Below are positions 32,524 through 42,292 of a DNA stretch of 64,000 nt, piece by piece. Source of the DNA: an uncultured Microbacteriaceae bacterium (GTDB lineage: Bacteria; Actinomycetota; Actinomycetes; Actinomycetales; Microbacteriaceae); the NCBI GenBank assembly GCA_947487835.1, contig CANKXX010000003.1, forward strand, positions 186,001 to 250,000. The letters are read 5' to 3'. Within the stretch, counting starts at the first letter, position 1; every line of letters begins with the position of its first letter. Below the pieces are notes generated by a model. It did not search any database. It was given only the letters and a program-made list of their open reading frames with translations, and was not told where the DNA came from. A program made the position numbers and the translations under genes.

Positions 32524-33201
32524 CTAGGTGCGCCTCTCCGTCCGCGTCGGCTTGAGCCGGGCGGGGGCATCGGTCGCCGGCAGCCACTCGCAGGTGAAGG
32601 TGCCGCGGTATCCGAACAGGAAGCCGAACCGGTGATTGCGCACCTCGAGGTCGACGTGGAAGGCCTGGTCCTCGTCCGACCACCACTCGTGCAGCTCCGC
32701 CCGACCGCTGAACAGCATCGGGAAGCGGAAGGCGATGGGCCCCTCGTAGAAGCGCTGGGCGTCGGATCGCAGGACGAGGCCGCCACGGTCGTCGACCGCG
32801 AGGTCGAGGTCGACGGCGAGGTGCTGGTGCGTGCCGAGGTAGTCGAGCACCCGCCCGGCGTGCAGGACCATGGTGGCGTCGAACCGCACGGGCTTCCGCG
32901 CCGCGCGCGTGGGGACGGAGTACGTCCGCACGAAGGTCACGGTCTCCCGCCCGAGGTCGTCGAGATACGGGTAGTTCTCGATCAGGAACGGGACGTCGAC
33001 GCCGACGTCGGGCACCAGGATGTTCCGGAGCCGGCCGAACTGGAGGAACGGGACCGTCCACCACGGGCCGCGGCGGATGGTCATGACCCCGGTGCCGACG
33101 CACGCCTCGGCGACGTCCAGTCCGACGCCGAAGCGCCGGCGCATCATCGGGTGCAGCCGGTCGAACTCCGCGCCGAGCGCCCGCTCGAAGATCGACGTCA
33201 T
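32524..33201 (-). CDS. DUF4166 domain protein
   Basis: A 225-residue protein. SIFERALGAEFDRLHPMMRRRFG at the start and the regions GPWWTVPFLQFGRLRN and FRFPMLFSGRAELHEWW match DUF4166, a family found in actinobacteria and often next to oxidoreductases or SRPBCC proteins. Its function is not known to me. The ATG at 33201 overlaps the stop of the SRPBCC gene by four bases (33198-33201), so the two are translationally coupled and likely act together. Confidence 0.82.
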   Translation of the reverse strand: MTSIFERALGAEFDRLHPMMRRRFGVGLDVAEACVGTGVMTIRRGPWWTVPFLQFGRLRNILVPDVGVDVPFLIENYPYLDDLGRETVTFVRTYSVPTRAARKPVRFDATMVLHAGRVLDYLGTHQHLAVDLDLAVDDRGGLVLRSDAQRFYEGPIAFRFPMLFSGRAELHEWWSDEDQAFHVDLEVRNHRFGFLFGYRGTFTCEWLPATDAPARLKPTRTERRT

Positions 33202-33830
33202 CGCGTCGCCGCCGCGGGTCGGGGCAGGTCCGCCAGGGTCGACGGCGCGTCGCGGAGGAAGTCACCCGCGCGGCTGCCGCCGGCCGGGGAGCGGAGTGCC
33301 CGGGCCGCGCGAGGCCGCTCCGGCCGCCACACGGCGAGCGCGCTCGCCAGCGGCCAGCGCTCCGGGGCGTCGCCCCGCTCCAGCCAGATGCGCAGGCGGT
33401 CGAAGCTCCACGCCGTCGCCCAGCCGAGGAGCGGTCGCACGACGAGGTCGAGCGGCCCCCAGCCCGGGTCGTAGTCGTACCCGGTGACGAACCGCGTGCG
33501 GCCGCCGTCGAGCGGCAGGTAGCGCCAGTAGCCGCGGCCCGAACGGATGGGCGAGAGGCGGTCGTCGGTGGCGAAGCGCAGGGCGGAGGTGCGAGCGCCG
33601 TCCCGGCCCTCGCGCTCCCCGATGCTCACGCCCGTACCCGCGATGTCGTGCACGGGTGACCGGCGCTGGTAGGTGAAGCGCGTCGCGCCGGACGCATCCG
33701 GCGGCTCCGGGGTGATGGTGGAGAAGCGCACGTCCCACCGCACGTGCTGCGTGGGCTCCTGCGTCGCGGCCCACACGTGGTCGATGTCTGCGTCGATGTC
33801 GATCTCGACGTAGATCTGGCGTTTCCTCAC
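33198..33830 (-). CDS. SRPBCC (START/Bet v1-like) family protein
   Basis: A 210-residue protein whose first ~150 residues match the SRPBCC lipid/ligand-binding fold: IYVEIDIDADIDHVWAATQE at the start, the central strands RFVTGYDYDPGWG and the long C-terminal helix LLGWATAWSFDRLRIWLE. The remaining Ala/Arg-rich tail looks disordered. It starts at the GTG at 33830. It is coupled to the DUF4166 gene downstream; a shared hydrophobic ligand is a guess. Confidence 0.82.
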   Translation of the reverse strand: MRKRQIYVEIDIDADIDHVWAATQEPTQHVRWDVRFSTITPEPPDASGATRFTYQRRSPVHDIAGTGVSIGEREGRDGARTSALRFATDDRLSPIRSGRGYWRYLPLDGGRTRFVTGYDYDPGWGPLDLVVRPLLGWATAWSFDRLRIWLERGDAPERWPLASALAVWRPERPRAARALRSPAGGSRAGDFLRDAPSTLADLPRPAAATR

Positions 33831-33955
33831 CGTCGAATTGTAGGAGCGACGCCGCGGCGGCCGCCGCCCCTAGTCCAGGGGCCGGGAATCCCGTGCGACC
33901 GCCGCCCCGACGAGCTCAGGACCGGCCGTGCGCCGCCCGTGCCCGCCGAGCCGCC

Positions 33956-35338
33956 TCAGCTCGGGACGGGGGTGCGGCCCTTCGAGACCGCCACCATCTC
34001 GTCGCGGGGCACGACCTTCACGCGCACGCGGCCCTCGGTCTCGCCCAGCGCCAGCTCGTGCTGGTCGAGCGCGTGCCAGCCGTCGAGGTTCGTGTAGTCG
34101 ATGCCGCGCTCCTGCAGCAGGGCCACGATGGCCTCCTCGTCCGGCGACTCCGGCGTCCACCAGTCGGCCTGGTCGTTGATGAGGTGCTGCACCGTCTCCA
34201 TGGCGTCCGACTTGGTGTGGCCGATGAGGCCGACGGGGCCGCGCTTGATCCAGCCGGTCGCGTAGAGGCCCGGCAGCGGGTGCGGGCCGTCGCCGAGAAC
34301 GCGTCCCTCGTAGTTCGGGATGACGCCGTGGCGCTCGTCGAACGGGATCTCCGAGAGCGGCGAGCCGAAGTAGCCCACGGCGCGGTAGACCGCCTGCACG
34401 GGGTAGTCGCGGTACTCGCCGGTCCCCTCGACGCCGCCGGCGCCGTCCGGGCGGGTGCGCTCGATGCGCAGCCCGGCCACGCGCGGGCCCGTGCCGTCGT
34501 CGGCGCCGAGCACCTCGACGGGGCGGGAGTGGAAGTGCAGGTGCAGGCGGCGGCTCGCGGTGCCCGCCGGGCGCGTGCGCCACTGGTTCAGGACCCGGTT
34601 GATGACCATGACCTGCTTGTTCGTCTCGATGGCGGCCTGCGACGCCGGGTCCATCTCGAAGTCCTCGTCGTAGAGCACCATGTCGACGTCGTGCACCTCA
34701 CCGAGCTCGCGCAGCTCGAGGGGCGTGAACCGCACCTGGGCGGGACCGCGGCGGCCGAAGACGTGCACATCCGTGACGGGCGACGCCTTGAGCCCCTCGT
34801 AGACGTTGGCGGGGATCTCGGTGGGGAGCAGGTCGTCCGCGTGCTTGGCCAGCATGCGGGACACGTCGAGGGCGACGTTGCCGTTGCCGATGACCGCGAC
34901 CTGCTTCGCCTCGAGCGGCCAGGTGCGCGGCACGTCGGGGTGCCCGTCGAACCAGTTCACGAAGTCCGCGGCGCCGTAGCTGCCCGGCAGGTCGATGCCC
35001 GGGATGTCGAGGGAGGCGTCACGGATGGCGCCCGTGGCGAAGATGACGGCGTTGTAGTGGTTCTTGAGGTCGGCGAGGGTGATGTCCCGGCCGAAGTCCA
35101 CGTTGCCGAAGATGCGGATGTCGCCGCGGTCGAGCACGTCGCGCAGCGCGTTGATGATGCCCTTGATGCGAGGGTGGTCAGGCGCGACGCCGTAGCGGAC
35201 GAGCCCGTACGGCGCGGGCAGGCGCTCGAACAGGTCGATGGAGACGTCGAACTTCTTCTCGGTCTTGAGCAGGATGTCGGCGGCGTAGATGCCCGCGGGT
35301 CCGGCTCCGACGATGGCCAGGCGAAGCTTGGGTCGCAT
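33956..35338 (-). CDS. FAD-dependent ferredoxin/adrenodoxin-type NADP+ reductase (FprA-like)
   Basis: A 460-residue flavoprotein similar to mycobacterial FprA and mitochondrial adrenodoxin reductase. It shows the FAD motif LAIVGAGPAGIYAADIL (8-24), LPAPYGLVRYGVAPDHPRIK, the NADP motif VAVIGNGNVALDVSRML near 155-171 and the C-terminal GLYATGWIKRGPVGLIGHTK. It passes electrons between NADPH and a ferredoxin. ATG 35338 has AAAGGA upstream. The downstream neighbour is unrelated, and the upstream polyprenyl synthase gene ends 79 bp away. Confidence 0.93.
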   Translation of the reverse strand: MRPKLRLAIVGAGPAGIYAADILLKTEKKFDVSIDLFERLPAPYGLVRYGVAPDHPRIKGIINALRDVLDRGDIRIFGNVDFGRDITLADLKNHYNAVIFATGAIRDASLDIPGIDLPGSYGAADFVNWFDGHPDVPRTWPLEAKQVAVIGNGNVALDVSRMLAKHADDLLPTEIPANVYEGLKASPVTDVHVFGRRGPAQVRFTPLELRELGEVHDVDMVLYDEDFEMDPASQAAIETNKQVMVINRVLNQWRTRPAGTASRRLHLHFHSRPVEVLGADDGTGPRVAGLRIERTRPDGAGGVEGTGEYRDYPVQAVYRAVGYFGSPLSEIPFDERHGVIPNYEGRVLGDGPHPLPGLYATGWIKRGPVGLIGHTKSDAMETVQHLINDQADWWTPESPDEEAIVALLQERGIDYTNLDGWHALDQHELALGETEGRVRVKVVPRDEMVAVSKGRTPVPS

Positions 35339-35417
35339 GGGGTCCTTTCGTGTGGCGTTCTGGCCGCGCGCGCCGAAGAGCGCTCGGGCCGTGCGGGCGC
35401 GAGGCCCACTCGAGAGA

Positions 35418-36503
35418 TCAGGAGGTGCGTTCGACCACGGATTCGGCGAACCGGGTGAGGGCCTTGCGCACCGGGCCCTCGGGGAGCGGAGCGAGCGCCT
35501 CGACGGCCTCGCGCGACCAGCGCCGCGCCTCGTCGAGGGTCTCGCGGGTGACCCGGTGCTCGCGCAGCTGAGCGATGGCGTCGTCCAGGTCGCGAGCGGC
35601 ATCCGCGGCGTCGGCCTCGGCGGCCGTGTCGTCCACGTCGCGCTCGATGCGCTCGAGCAGCGCGGCCGACTCCGCGTCGGTCGCGGCCAGGCGGCGCAGC
35701 AGCAGGAGGGGAAGCGTCTGGACTCCGGCGCGCAGGTCGGTGCCGGCCAGCTTGCCCGTCTCCTCCGGCTGCGGCGAGAGGTCGATGACGTCGTCCACGA
35801 GCTGGAACGCGACGCCGACCTTCTCGCCGAACGTCACGACCGCCTGCTCGTACTCGGCGGCGGCGTTGGAGAAGATGACGCCCATCTGGGCCGCCGCGGA
35901 GATGAGGGAGCCGGTCTTGTCGGACAGCACGCGCAGGTAGTGCTCGATCGGGTCCTCACCGTCGCGGGGACCGATCGTCTCGTGCAGCTGACCGAGAACG
36001 AGCCGCTCGAAGGTGTCCGCCTGCAGGCGAATGGCGCGCTCGCCGAGCCCGGCGACGAGCTGACTTGCCCGGGCGAACAGGAGGTCGCCGGTGAGGATCG
36101 CGACCGAGTTGCCCCACACGTTCTGCGCGCTCGGCACGCCACGGCGCAGGTCGGCCTCGTCCATGACGTCGTCGTGGTACAGCGACGCGAGGTGGGTGAT
36201 CTCGGAGACCTGGGCGGCCGTGACGACCTGATCGGTGTTGCCGTCGCCGAGCTGGGCGGTGAGCAGCGTGAGCATGGGCCGCACCCGCTTGCCGCCGGCG
36301 TCGAGCAGGTAGCGCCCGGTCACATCCGCGACGTCGTCGCCGAACGCCACCTCGCGCAGGAGGCCGGTCTCGACGAGGGCGAGCCCGTCGTCGATGAGGC
36401 GCGCGAAGTCGCGCTCCTCGGCGGTCGCGAAGAGCCGGTCGCCCAGGCTCACGTTGGCCGACATGGCCGTGGATCGCCGGGCAAGCGGAAGGGTCGGTCT
36501 CAC
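35418..36503 (-). CDS. Polyprenyl diphosphate synthase (menaquinone side chain)
   Basis: A 361-residue trans-prenyltransferase. First Asp-rich motif DDVMD (in LASLYHDDVMDEADLRRG) and second DDVID (in VAFQLVDDVIDLSPQ) bind the diphosphates through Mg, and GGKRVRPML is the conserved substrate site. It builds the isoprenoid chain later attached by MenA. Start is the GTG at 36503, which has GGAG four bases upstream; ATG 36464 is an alternative 13 codons in. It lies 35 bp after menG, forming a menG-synthase operon. Confidence 0.93.
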   Translation of the reverse strand: MRPTLPLARRSTAMSANVSLGDRLFATAEERDFARLIDDGLALVETGLLREVAFGDDVADVTGRYLLDAGGKRVRPMLTLLTAQLGDGNTDQVVTAAQVSEITHLASLYHDDVMDEADLRRGVPSAQNVWGNSVAILTGDLLFARASQLVAGLGERAIRLQADTFERLVLGQLHETIGPRDGEDPIEHYLRVLSDKTGSLISAAAQMGVIFSNAAAEYEQAVVTFGEKVGVAFQLVDDVIDLSPQPEETGKLAGTDLRAGVQTLPLLLLRRLAATDAESAALLERIERDVDDTAAEADAADAARDLDDAIAQLREHRVTRETLDEARRWSREAVEALAPLPEGPVRKALTRFAESVVERTS

Positions 36504-36538
36504 GGTCTCCACCCTAACTTCGTCGCCTGTGCCGGGAC

Positions 36539-37261
36539 TCAGGACGGGACGTTGTTCGCTGCAGGCTTGCGGCCCCGGTGCACGGCGACGATGCCGGCGG
36601 TGAGGTTGCGGTAGGCCACGCCCGTGAAGCCGGCGTCGCGCATCCAGCCGCAGAGGGTCTTCTGGTCCGGCCAGGCCTCGATCGACTCGGCGAGGTAGGT
36701 GTAGGCGTCGGGGTTGGAGCTGACGACGCGCACCAGCAGGGGCATGACGCGCTTCAGGTAGGCCCCGTAGCCGGCGCGGATCGGAGGGAACGGCGGGGTG
36801 GAGAACTCGCAGATGACGATGCGCCCGCCGGGCTTCGTGACCCGGTACATCTCGGCGAGCGCCTTCTTCGGGTCCAGGATGTTGCGGAGGCCGAAGGAGA
36901 TGGTCACGGCGTCGAACGTCTCGCTCTCGAACGGCAGGTTCATGGCGTCCGCCTGCACGAACTCGATGAGCTCGTTGTCGCCGTGGCGCGACCGGCCGAC
37001 GGCGATCATGCCCTCGGAGAAGTCGGCGGCGACGACACGGGCGCCGGACCCGGCGAGGGACGCGCTCGAGGTGCCGGTGCCCGCGGCGAGGTCGAGGATG
37101 AGTTCCCCGGCCCGCGGGGCGACAGCACGGGTGGTGGCCACGCGCCACAGGGCGTCGTTGCCGACCGAGAGCGCCGAGTTGGTGCGGTCGTAGTGCGTGG
37201 AGACCTTGTTGAACATCGCGGCCACCTGGGACGGCTGCTTGGAGAGGTCTGCACGGCTCAT
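36539..37261 (-). CDS. menG: Demethylmenaquinone methyltransferase
   Basis: A 240-residue SAM-dependent methyltransferase of the UbiE/MenG family. Motif I is LDLAAGTGTSS (57-67) and the family motifs FNKVSTHYDRTNSALS, TISFGLRNI and GYGAYLKRVMPLLVRVVS are present. It adds the final methyl group of menaquinone. ATG 37261 starts the family-typical MSRADLSKQPSQV. It is divergent from menF across 54 bp. Confidence 0.95.
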   Translation of the reverse strand: MSRADLSKQPSQVAAMFNKVSTHYDRTNSALSVGNDALWRVATTRAVAPRAGELILDLAAGTGTSSASLAGSGARVVAADFSEGMIAVGRSRHGDNELIEFVQADAMNLPFESETFDAVTISFGLRNILDPKKALAEMYRVTKPGGRIVICEFSTPPFPPIRAGYGAYLKRVMPLLVRVVSSNPDAYTYLAESIEAWPDQKTLCGWMRDAGFTGVAYRNLTAGIVAVHRGRKPAANNVPS

Positions 37262-37315
37262 GAGCGCTCATCTTACTGAGAGCCGCTTGCGAATACGGTG
37301 GGTAAGCTTTCGCGG

Positions 37316-38599
37316 GTGACCGCAACCCAGGTTCGCGCCCTGGTCGTCGAGACCACCCCCGTCGACGACCTCGATCGCCTCATCCCCCTCCTCGACCCCG
37401 CGGACCCGCTCCTCTGGATGCGGGGCGGCGACGGGATCGCGGGTGTCGGCACGGCGCTGCGACTCGAGTTCGAGGGCGCCGGACGCATGACGGACGCCGC
37501 TGCGGCGTGGCGTCAGGTGGTCGCCGACGCGACTGTCGTCGATCCGGTGCAGCTGCCGGGCTCCGGCCTCGTCGCCTTCGGCGCGTTCGCGTTCGCCGCG
37601 TCCTCGTCGTCGCCGAGCGTGCTCACCGTGCCCGAGGTGATCCTCGGGCGCCGCGCCGGGGTCTCCTGGGTCACCCGCGTTCGCCCCATCGGCTCCGATG
37701 CCGACGGCGAGTCCCGGTTCGTCGGCGACGCCGCCTCCCCGCTCGGCCTGCGCCGCGGCGCGACGGCCGCGTCCGACGAGGGGCGCACGACGTTCTCCCC
37801 CGGCGCGATGGGCGAGGACGCCTACCGCGACGCCGTGCGGGACGCGCTCGACCGCATCGCCTCGGACTCGTTGAGCAAGGTCGTGCTCGCGCGCGACCTC
37901 GTCGGCGCCCTGCCCCTCACCGCGGACCTCCGTCGGCCGCTGCGCGAGCTGGCCGCCGCGTACCCCGACTGCTGGACCTTCGCGGTCGACGGCCTGCTGG
38001 GCGCGAGCCCGGAGACCCTCGTCCGCGTCGCGGGTGGCCGGGTGAGCGCGCGCGTGCTCGCGGGCACGGCGGGCCGCGGGGTCGACGGCGCCACCGACCG
38101 CGCCGCCGCGGCCGAGCTCGTCGCCTCGGACAAGAACCAGGGCGAGCACGCGTTCGCCCTGCAGAGCGTGCTCGCGTCGCTGGGCCCGCACGCCGCCGAC
38201 CTGCAGGCGAGCGACCGGCCCTTCCCCCTGGAGCTGCCGAACCTCTGGCACCTCGCGAGCGACGTGTCCGGCACGCTCGGTGACGCATCCAGCTCGCTCG
38301 ACCTGCTCGACGCGCTGCACCCCACCGCCGCCGTGGCCGGCAGCCCCACGAGCACGGCGATCCGCGCCATCGCCGCCCTCGAGCCGTTCGACCGCGGCCG
38401 CTTCGCCGGCCCCGTCGGCTGGGTCGGCGCGGACGGCGAGGGCGAGTGGGCCGTCGCGCTGCGGTGTGCGCAGGTCGCCGAGGGCGGGCGCATCACCGCT
38501 TACGCGGGCGCCGGCATCGTCGCGGGCTCGGACCCCGACGCGGAGCTCGCCGAGACGGGCATCAAGTTCCGCCCCATCCTGGACGCCTTCTCCCTCTGA
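37316..38599 (+). CDS. menF: Isochorismate synthase
   Basis: A 427-residue chorismate-utilising enzyme. The C-terminal catalytic domain has SKVVLARDLVGALP, ELVASDKNQGEHAF, LWHLASDVSGTLG, HPTAAVAGSPTSTAIRAI and YAGAGIVAGSDPDAELAET, the signature of MenF/EntC. It makes isochorismate from chorismate for menaquinone. The likely start is GTG 37316 (VTATQVRALVV), preceded by a TAAGCT box (37303-37308), so possibly leaderless; GTG 37298 would add six residues. Divergent from menG and convergent with menD. Confidence 0.94.
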   Translation: MTATQVRALVVETTPVDDLDRLIPLLDPADPLLWMRGGDGIAGVGTALRLEFEGAGRMTDAAAAWRQVVADATVVDPVQLPGSGLVAFGAFAFAASSSSPSVLTVPEVILGRRAGVSWVTRVRPIGSDADGESRFVGDAASPLGLRRGATAASDEGRTTFSPGAMGEDAYRDAVRDALDRIASDSLSKVVLARDLVGALPLTADLRRPLRELAAAYPDCWTFAVDGLLGASPETLVRVAGGRVSARVLAGTAGRGVDGATDRAAAAELVASDKNQGEHAFALQSVLASLGPHAADLQASDRPFPLELPNLWHLASDVSGTLGDASSSLDLLDALHPTAAVAGSPTSTAIRAIAALEPFDRGRFAGPVGWVGADGEGEWAVALRCAQVAEGGRITAYAGAGIVAGSDPDAELAETGIKFRPILDAFSL

Positions 38600-38634
38600 C
38601 CCGAGCGACCTTCGACGGTCCCCGAGCCCTACAC

Positions 38635-38659
38635 GGTCCCTGAGCCTGTCGAAGGGACG
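38635..38659. repeat. CCTGAGCCTGTCGAAGG-type intergenic repeat, copy 3
   Basis: A 25-bp copy between the convergent menF and menD genes, with a degenerate inverted half (TTCGACGGTCCC) at 38611-38622 just before it. Confidence 0.85.
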
Positions 38660-38689
38660 CCACCAGTCACGGCATCCGCCCGTCGAGGG

Positions 38690-40381
38690 TCAGCGGGCGA
38701 GGGGGACCTCGAGGATGGCCGGGCCCGTGACGGGCACCGTGAGGGCGGAGCTCAACTCGCCCGCCGTCGCGGCCCGCGAGTACGCCCAGCCGTAGGCGCG
38801 GGCCAGCGACTCGATGTCGACGGACTGCGGCGTGAACATCACGCGCTCGATGGCGGTCGGCGCGGCGGTGCGGGCGACCTCGAGGCCGTCGAAGATCGTT
38901 CCGCCGCCGTCGTTGCCCACGATCACCTGGATGCGCGGCAACTGCTCGCCGTGCCCCCCGAGGAGCGATCCCGCGTCGTGCAGCAGCGTGAGGTCGCCGA
39001 TGAGCACCCGGGTCGCCCCCGCGCCGGACCGCTGACTCGCGAGCGCGATGCCCGTCGCGGTCGCGACGGTGCCGTCGATGCCGGCGAGCCCGCGGTTCGC
39101 GTGCACGCGGATCTTCTTGCCGGGCACGGACGCATCGGCCTCGCGGATGAGCCGGGACGCGCCGAGCACGAGCCGGTCGTGCGGCCAGGTGGCGCGCCAC
39201 ACCGCCTCGACGAGGCCGCGCCTCGTGACGGGCGCCCGCATCGCGGCCAGCTCGAGTCGGGCGAAGTCGCGGCCGTCGGCCCTGCCCTGCGGCTCCGCCG
39301 CCTGAGCCTCGGCGTCGAGGATGCCGCGGCTCGCGGCCACCCAGCGCCCGAGCCAGCGGCGGGCGGCGGTCGCGTCCTCGGGAGCGCCGACGACCTCGAC
39401 GGCACCCACGAGCTCTGCCCGGCGGCCCTGGTTGTACCACTGCCCGCCGCTGGGGCCGACGACGATCACCTCGACGTCGTCCCGGCGCAGGAGGTTGGGC
39501 ACCTCGCGGGTGAGGGTCGGGTGGCCGAAGACGATCGCGCGCTCGACGTCGCCGCCGAACCCGGGGTCGTTGAGCAGCCGACGGAACGCGACGACGAGGT
39601 TCGGACCGAACCGCGACCCGCTCGAGACCTCGGCGAGCAGGGGCCAGCCGCCCACCCGGGCGAACTCCTCGGCCCGCTCCCCGGCGGCGTGACCGGCGAC
39701 GACGACGGTGCGCGGGCCGTGCGGCACGGAGCGTGCGACGGGCTCCGCAGCAAGGACGTTCGAGGGGTCGGCGACGGGCGCGGGCGCCGCATCCGCGGGC
39801 GCGTCCCACGCCTCGCCGGAGAGGTCGGGCACCGCCGCGGACAGCGGATCGCGGAAGCTCACGTTGAGGTGCACCGGTCGCGGTCCCTCGGCGGCCTCGC
39901 GGTAGACGCGGCGAGCGAGCTCGGCCGCCGCGCACGACTCCCCCTCCGCCCCCTCGGGTGCCGGCACGTCGATGGACTCGATGACGGGGCCGAACAGTCC
40001 CGGCTGCACGGTGGTCTGGTTGCTGGCGACGCCGCGCAGCTCCTCGGGCCGGTCCGCGGTCAGCAGCACGAGCGGCACGCCGGAGTGGAAGGCCTCGAGC
40101 GCGGCGGGATGCAGGTTGGCGACGGCGGTGCCCGACGTGGTGAGCACGACCACCGGGGTGCGGGACTCCACGGCGAGCCCGAGGGCGAGGAAGCCGGCGG
40201 AGCGCTCGTCGAGCCGCACGTGCAGCCGGGTGCGCCCGGCGCGCTCCAGCTCCGCGGCGACGAGAGCGAGCGCCTGGGACCGGGACCCCGGGCAGAGGAC
40301 GACGTCTTCGACGCCCTCGCGGGCGAAGGCGCTCAGCAGTGCGACGGCGTAGGCGGTCGCCGCGTTACCGGTCGGGCTCAC
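38690..40381 (-). CDS. menD: 2-succinyl-5-enolpyruvyl-6-hydroxy-3-cyclohexene-1-carboxylate synthase
   Basis: A 563-residue thiamine-diphosphate enzyme that joins isochorismate and 2-oxoglutarate. Seen are the opening [25 protein letters not shown] with the ThDP-activating Glu, [14 protein letters not shown], and the ThDP-Mg motif [13 protein letters not shown] plus [16 protein letters not shown] near 460-495. Start is the GTG at 40381. It follows the small PLDc_N gene on the same strand by 9 bp. Confidence 0.95.
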   Translation of the reverse strand: MSPTGNAATAYAVALLSAFAREGVEDVVLCPGSRSQALALVAAELERAGRTRLHVRLDERSAGFLALGLAVESRTPVVVLTTSGTAVANLHPAALEAFHSGVPLVLLTADRPEELRGVASNQTTVQPGLFGPVIESIDVPAPEGAEGESCAAAELARRVYREAAEGPRPVHLNVSFRDPLSAAVPDLSGEAWDAPADAAPAPVADPSNVLAAEPVARSVPHGPRTVVVAGHAAGERAEEFARVGGWPLLAEVSSGSRFGPNLVVAFRRLLNDPGFGGDVERAIVFGHPTLTREVPNLLRRDDVEVIVVGPSGGQWYNQGRRAELVGAVEVVGAPEDATAARRWLGRWVAASRGILDAEAQAAEPQGRADGRDFARLELAAMRAPVTRRGLVEAVWRATWPHDRLVLGASRLIREADASVPGKKIRVHANRGLAGIDGTVATATGIALASQRSGAGATRVLIGDLTLLHDAGSLLGGHGEQLPRIQVIVGNDGGGTIFDGLEVARTAAPTAIERVMFTPQSVDIESLARAYGWAYSRAATAGELSSALTVPVTGPAILEVPLAR

Positions 40382-40390
40382 CGAGGCGGC

Positions 40391-40765
40391 TCAGGCGTCG
40401 CGCCGGCCCGGCGCTCCGCTTCCGTTGTCCGCATCCCCATCCGTGTCGCTGTCGAGGTCGGCGAGCTCCTGCTCGAGCCGACGGATGCGCTCGTCCTGGT
40501 CGGAGTCCGTGCCGAGACGGCGGAGGAACTCCGGGTCGTCGTCGGGGCCGAGTCGCCGGCCGGCCGTGCTCGCGCCGCTCGACCGGTCCTTGCCGATGGT
40601 GAACCAGAGGATCGGACCGACGATGGGGAAGATGAGGATGACGAGAATCCAGAGCGCCTTGGAGATTCCACGCACGCGCTCTTTGCGCGTCATGGCGGAG
40701 TCCACGACCGCGAAAATCGTGACGGCCACGACGACGACGGCGAGGCCAAGAAGGATTCTGGGCAT
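40391..40765 (-). CDS. PLDc_N-type small membrane protein
   Basis: A 124-residue protein with two membrane helices (about 5-23 and 37-57) matching the PLD nuclease N-terminal domain (ISKALWILVILIFPIVGPILWFTIGK), a module usually fused to cardiolipin synthases but here free-standing. An acidic cytoplasmic tail with a short coiled coil (RIRRLEQELADLD) follows. Its place inside the menaquinone gene group is common in related actinobacteria, but its function is not established. Confidence 0.8.
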   Translation of the reverse strand: MPRILLGLAVVVVAVTIFAVVDSAMTRKERVRGISKALWILVILIFPIVGPILWFTIGKDRSSGASTAGRRLGPDDDPEFLRRLGTDSDQDERIRRLEQELADLDSDTDGDADNGSGAPGRRDA

Positions 40766-40836
40766 TGCGTAATCGTAGCTCCGCGAGCTTACGTTCGCCT
40801 GGGGGAGTTACCGGGGTGGGTGCCTAGACTTATCCG

Positions 40837-41109
40837 GTGAAATCGGGACGGGTCTGGCTGGTCTATTCGCTTCTGCGGGTGGCGCTGTTCGCCGTACCGT
40901 TCGCCCTGCTGATGCTCGCCGGCGTCGAGTGGATCTGGGCCGCGGTCGTGTCCGCCGTGATCTCGGCCTGCGCGTCCTACATCTTCCTCGGCCGTCAGCG
41001 CCAGGTGATGGCCGAGGACCTGTCGGCCATCCAGCGCGGACGCAAGCGCCGGGTCGACGACGACACGGCCGAGGACGCCAGCATCGACCGGCAGAACCCC
41101 GCGGACTGA
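40837..41109 (+). CDS. DUF4229 family small membrane protein
   Basis: A 90-residue protein with two membrane helices (about 8-27 and 31-49) and a basic-acidic cytoplasmic tail. VWLVYSLLRVALFAVPFALL and YIFLGRQRQVMAEDLSA match DUF4229, found beside menaquinone genes in Micrococcales. GTG 40837 is preceded by TAGACT (40825-40830) at six bases, so the message is probably leaderless. Its role is unknown. Confidence 0.8.
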   Translation: MKSGRVWLVYSLLRVALFAVPFALLMLAGVEWIWAAVVSAVISACASYIFLGRQRQVMAEDLSAIQRGRKRRVDDDTAEDASIDRQNPAD

Positions 41110-41163
41110 TCCAAGGCCGTCCGGATTACCCGGTCGCGGCGAACGCCTCGGCGGGGTGACCGG

Positions 41164-42282
41164 CTAGAAGGCGAACGCCCAGCCCAGCCCGAAGCCGAAG
41201 AACAGCGCGCCGATGCTGGTGAGCTGCAACGCGAGGATCAGCTCGCGCGGCGTGCGCGCGGTGGCCGTGATGATCCCGGCCGGTGCCGTGAGCAGCAGCG
41301 TGAAGAAGACGTACCCGGCCAGCGGGAAGAAGATCGTGTAGAAGCCGAGGATCGCGTAGGCGAACACGAGGAACAGCACGAACACGACGCGCGAGGCGCC
41401 GGAGCCGAGCCGCACGGCCAGGGTCTTCTTGCCCGCCCGGCGGTCCTGGTCGATGTCGCGGATGTTGTTCACCATCAGCACGGCGCAGGACAGGAACCCG
41501 ACCGCCGCGCCGCCGAGCCAGCTCTCGCTCGACACGCGGCCGGAGAGCACGAAGGTGGTGCCGGCGGTGGCGACGAGGCCGAAGAACACGAACACGACGA
41601 GCTCGCCGAGGCCCGCGTAACCGTACGGCTTCTTCCCGCCCGTGTAGAAGTAGGCGGCCGCGATGGCGACGGCGCCGACGAGCAGCAACCACCAGTGGCC
41701 GGTCAGCACGACGATCGCGAGACCGGCGACGGCGGCGAGGCCGAAGAACGCGAGAGCCACCGTGAGCACGGTGCGCGGCTCGGCGATCCCCGCCCCGGTC
41801 AGGCGCGCGGGGCCGACGCGATGCGCGTCGGTGCCGCGGACGCCGTCCGAGTAGTCGTTCGCGTAGTTCACGCCGATCTGCAGGAACACCGCAACGGCGA
41901 AGCAGAGCACGGTCAGCAGCGGGCGCCATTGCCCGTCGTCGAGGAGCAGCGCGGCACCGGTGCCGATGGCGACCGGTGCGAGCGAGAGCGGCAGGGTGCG
42001 CAGGCGTGCTCCGCCGATCCAGTCGCGGGCGGTCGCCTTGCGCTTGCGTTTCGGGGCGACGGGCTTTCCGCCGGGACGGCCACTGCGGGAGCCCCGCCCG
42101 CCGTTTCCGGCCGGAGCGGCGCCGCGGTCGGCACGCGACGCGTTCCGTGACGCGTTCGGCGTGCGGTCCTTCGGAGCGTCCTGCGTGCCGTCCGAGGTGG
42201 CACCGATGGGCACGGCGCGGCCGGGTCGGGTCCGGGCTGCGGGGTGCGTCTTCGGCTGCGGGGGTCGTCTCTTCTGTGCCAC
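41164..42282 (-). CDS. menA: 1,4-dihydroxy-2-naphthoate polyprenyltransferase
   Basis: A 372-residue UbiA-family membrane enzyme that attaches the polyprenyl chain to dihydroxynaphthoate. The Asp-rich motifs NYANDYSDGVRGTDAHRVGP (about 142-161) and NNIRDIDQDRRAGKKTLAVR bind the diphosphate through Mg, and about eight membrane helices are visible. The first ~105 residues are a basic, Pro/Arg/Ala-rich, apparently disordered extension absent from most MenA proteins. The GTG at 42282 starts it, but the start is uncertain because there is no clear ribosome site. It is 10 bp downstream of menE. Confidence 0.92.
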   Translation of the reverse strand: MAQKRRPPQPKTHPAARTRPGRAVPIGATSDGTQDAPKDRTPNASRNASRADRGAAPAGNGGRGSRSGRPGGKPVAPKRKRKATARDWIGGARLRTLPLSLAPVAIGTGAALLLDDGQWRPLLTVLCFAVAVFLQIGVNYANDYSDGVRGTDAHRVGPARLTGAGIAEPRTVLTVALAFFGLAAVAGLAIVVLTGHWWLLLVGAVAIAAAYFYTGGKKPYGYAGLGELVVFVFFGLVATAGTTFVLSGRVSSESWLGGAAVGFLSCAVLMVNNIRDIDQDRRAGKKTLAVRLGSGASRVVFVLFLVFAYAILGFYTIFFPLAGYVFFTLLLTAPAGIITATARTPRELILALQLTSIGALFFGFGLGWAFAF

Positions 42283-42292
42283 GGAGAGGATT

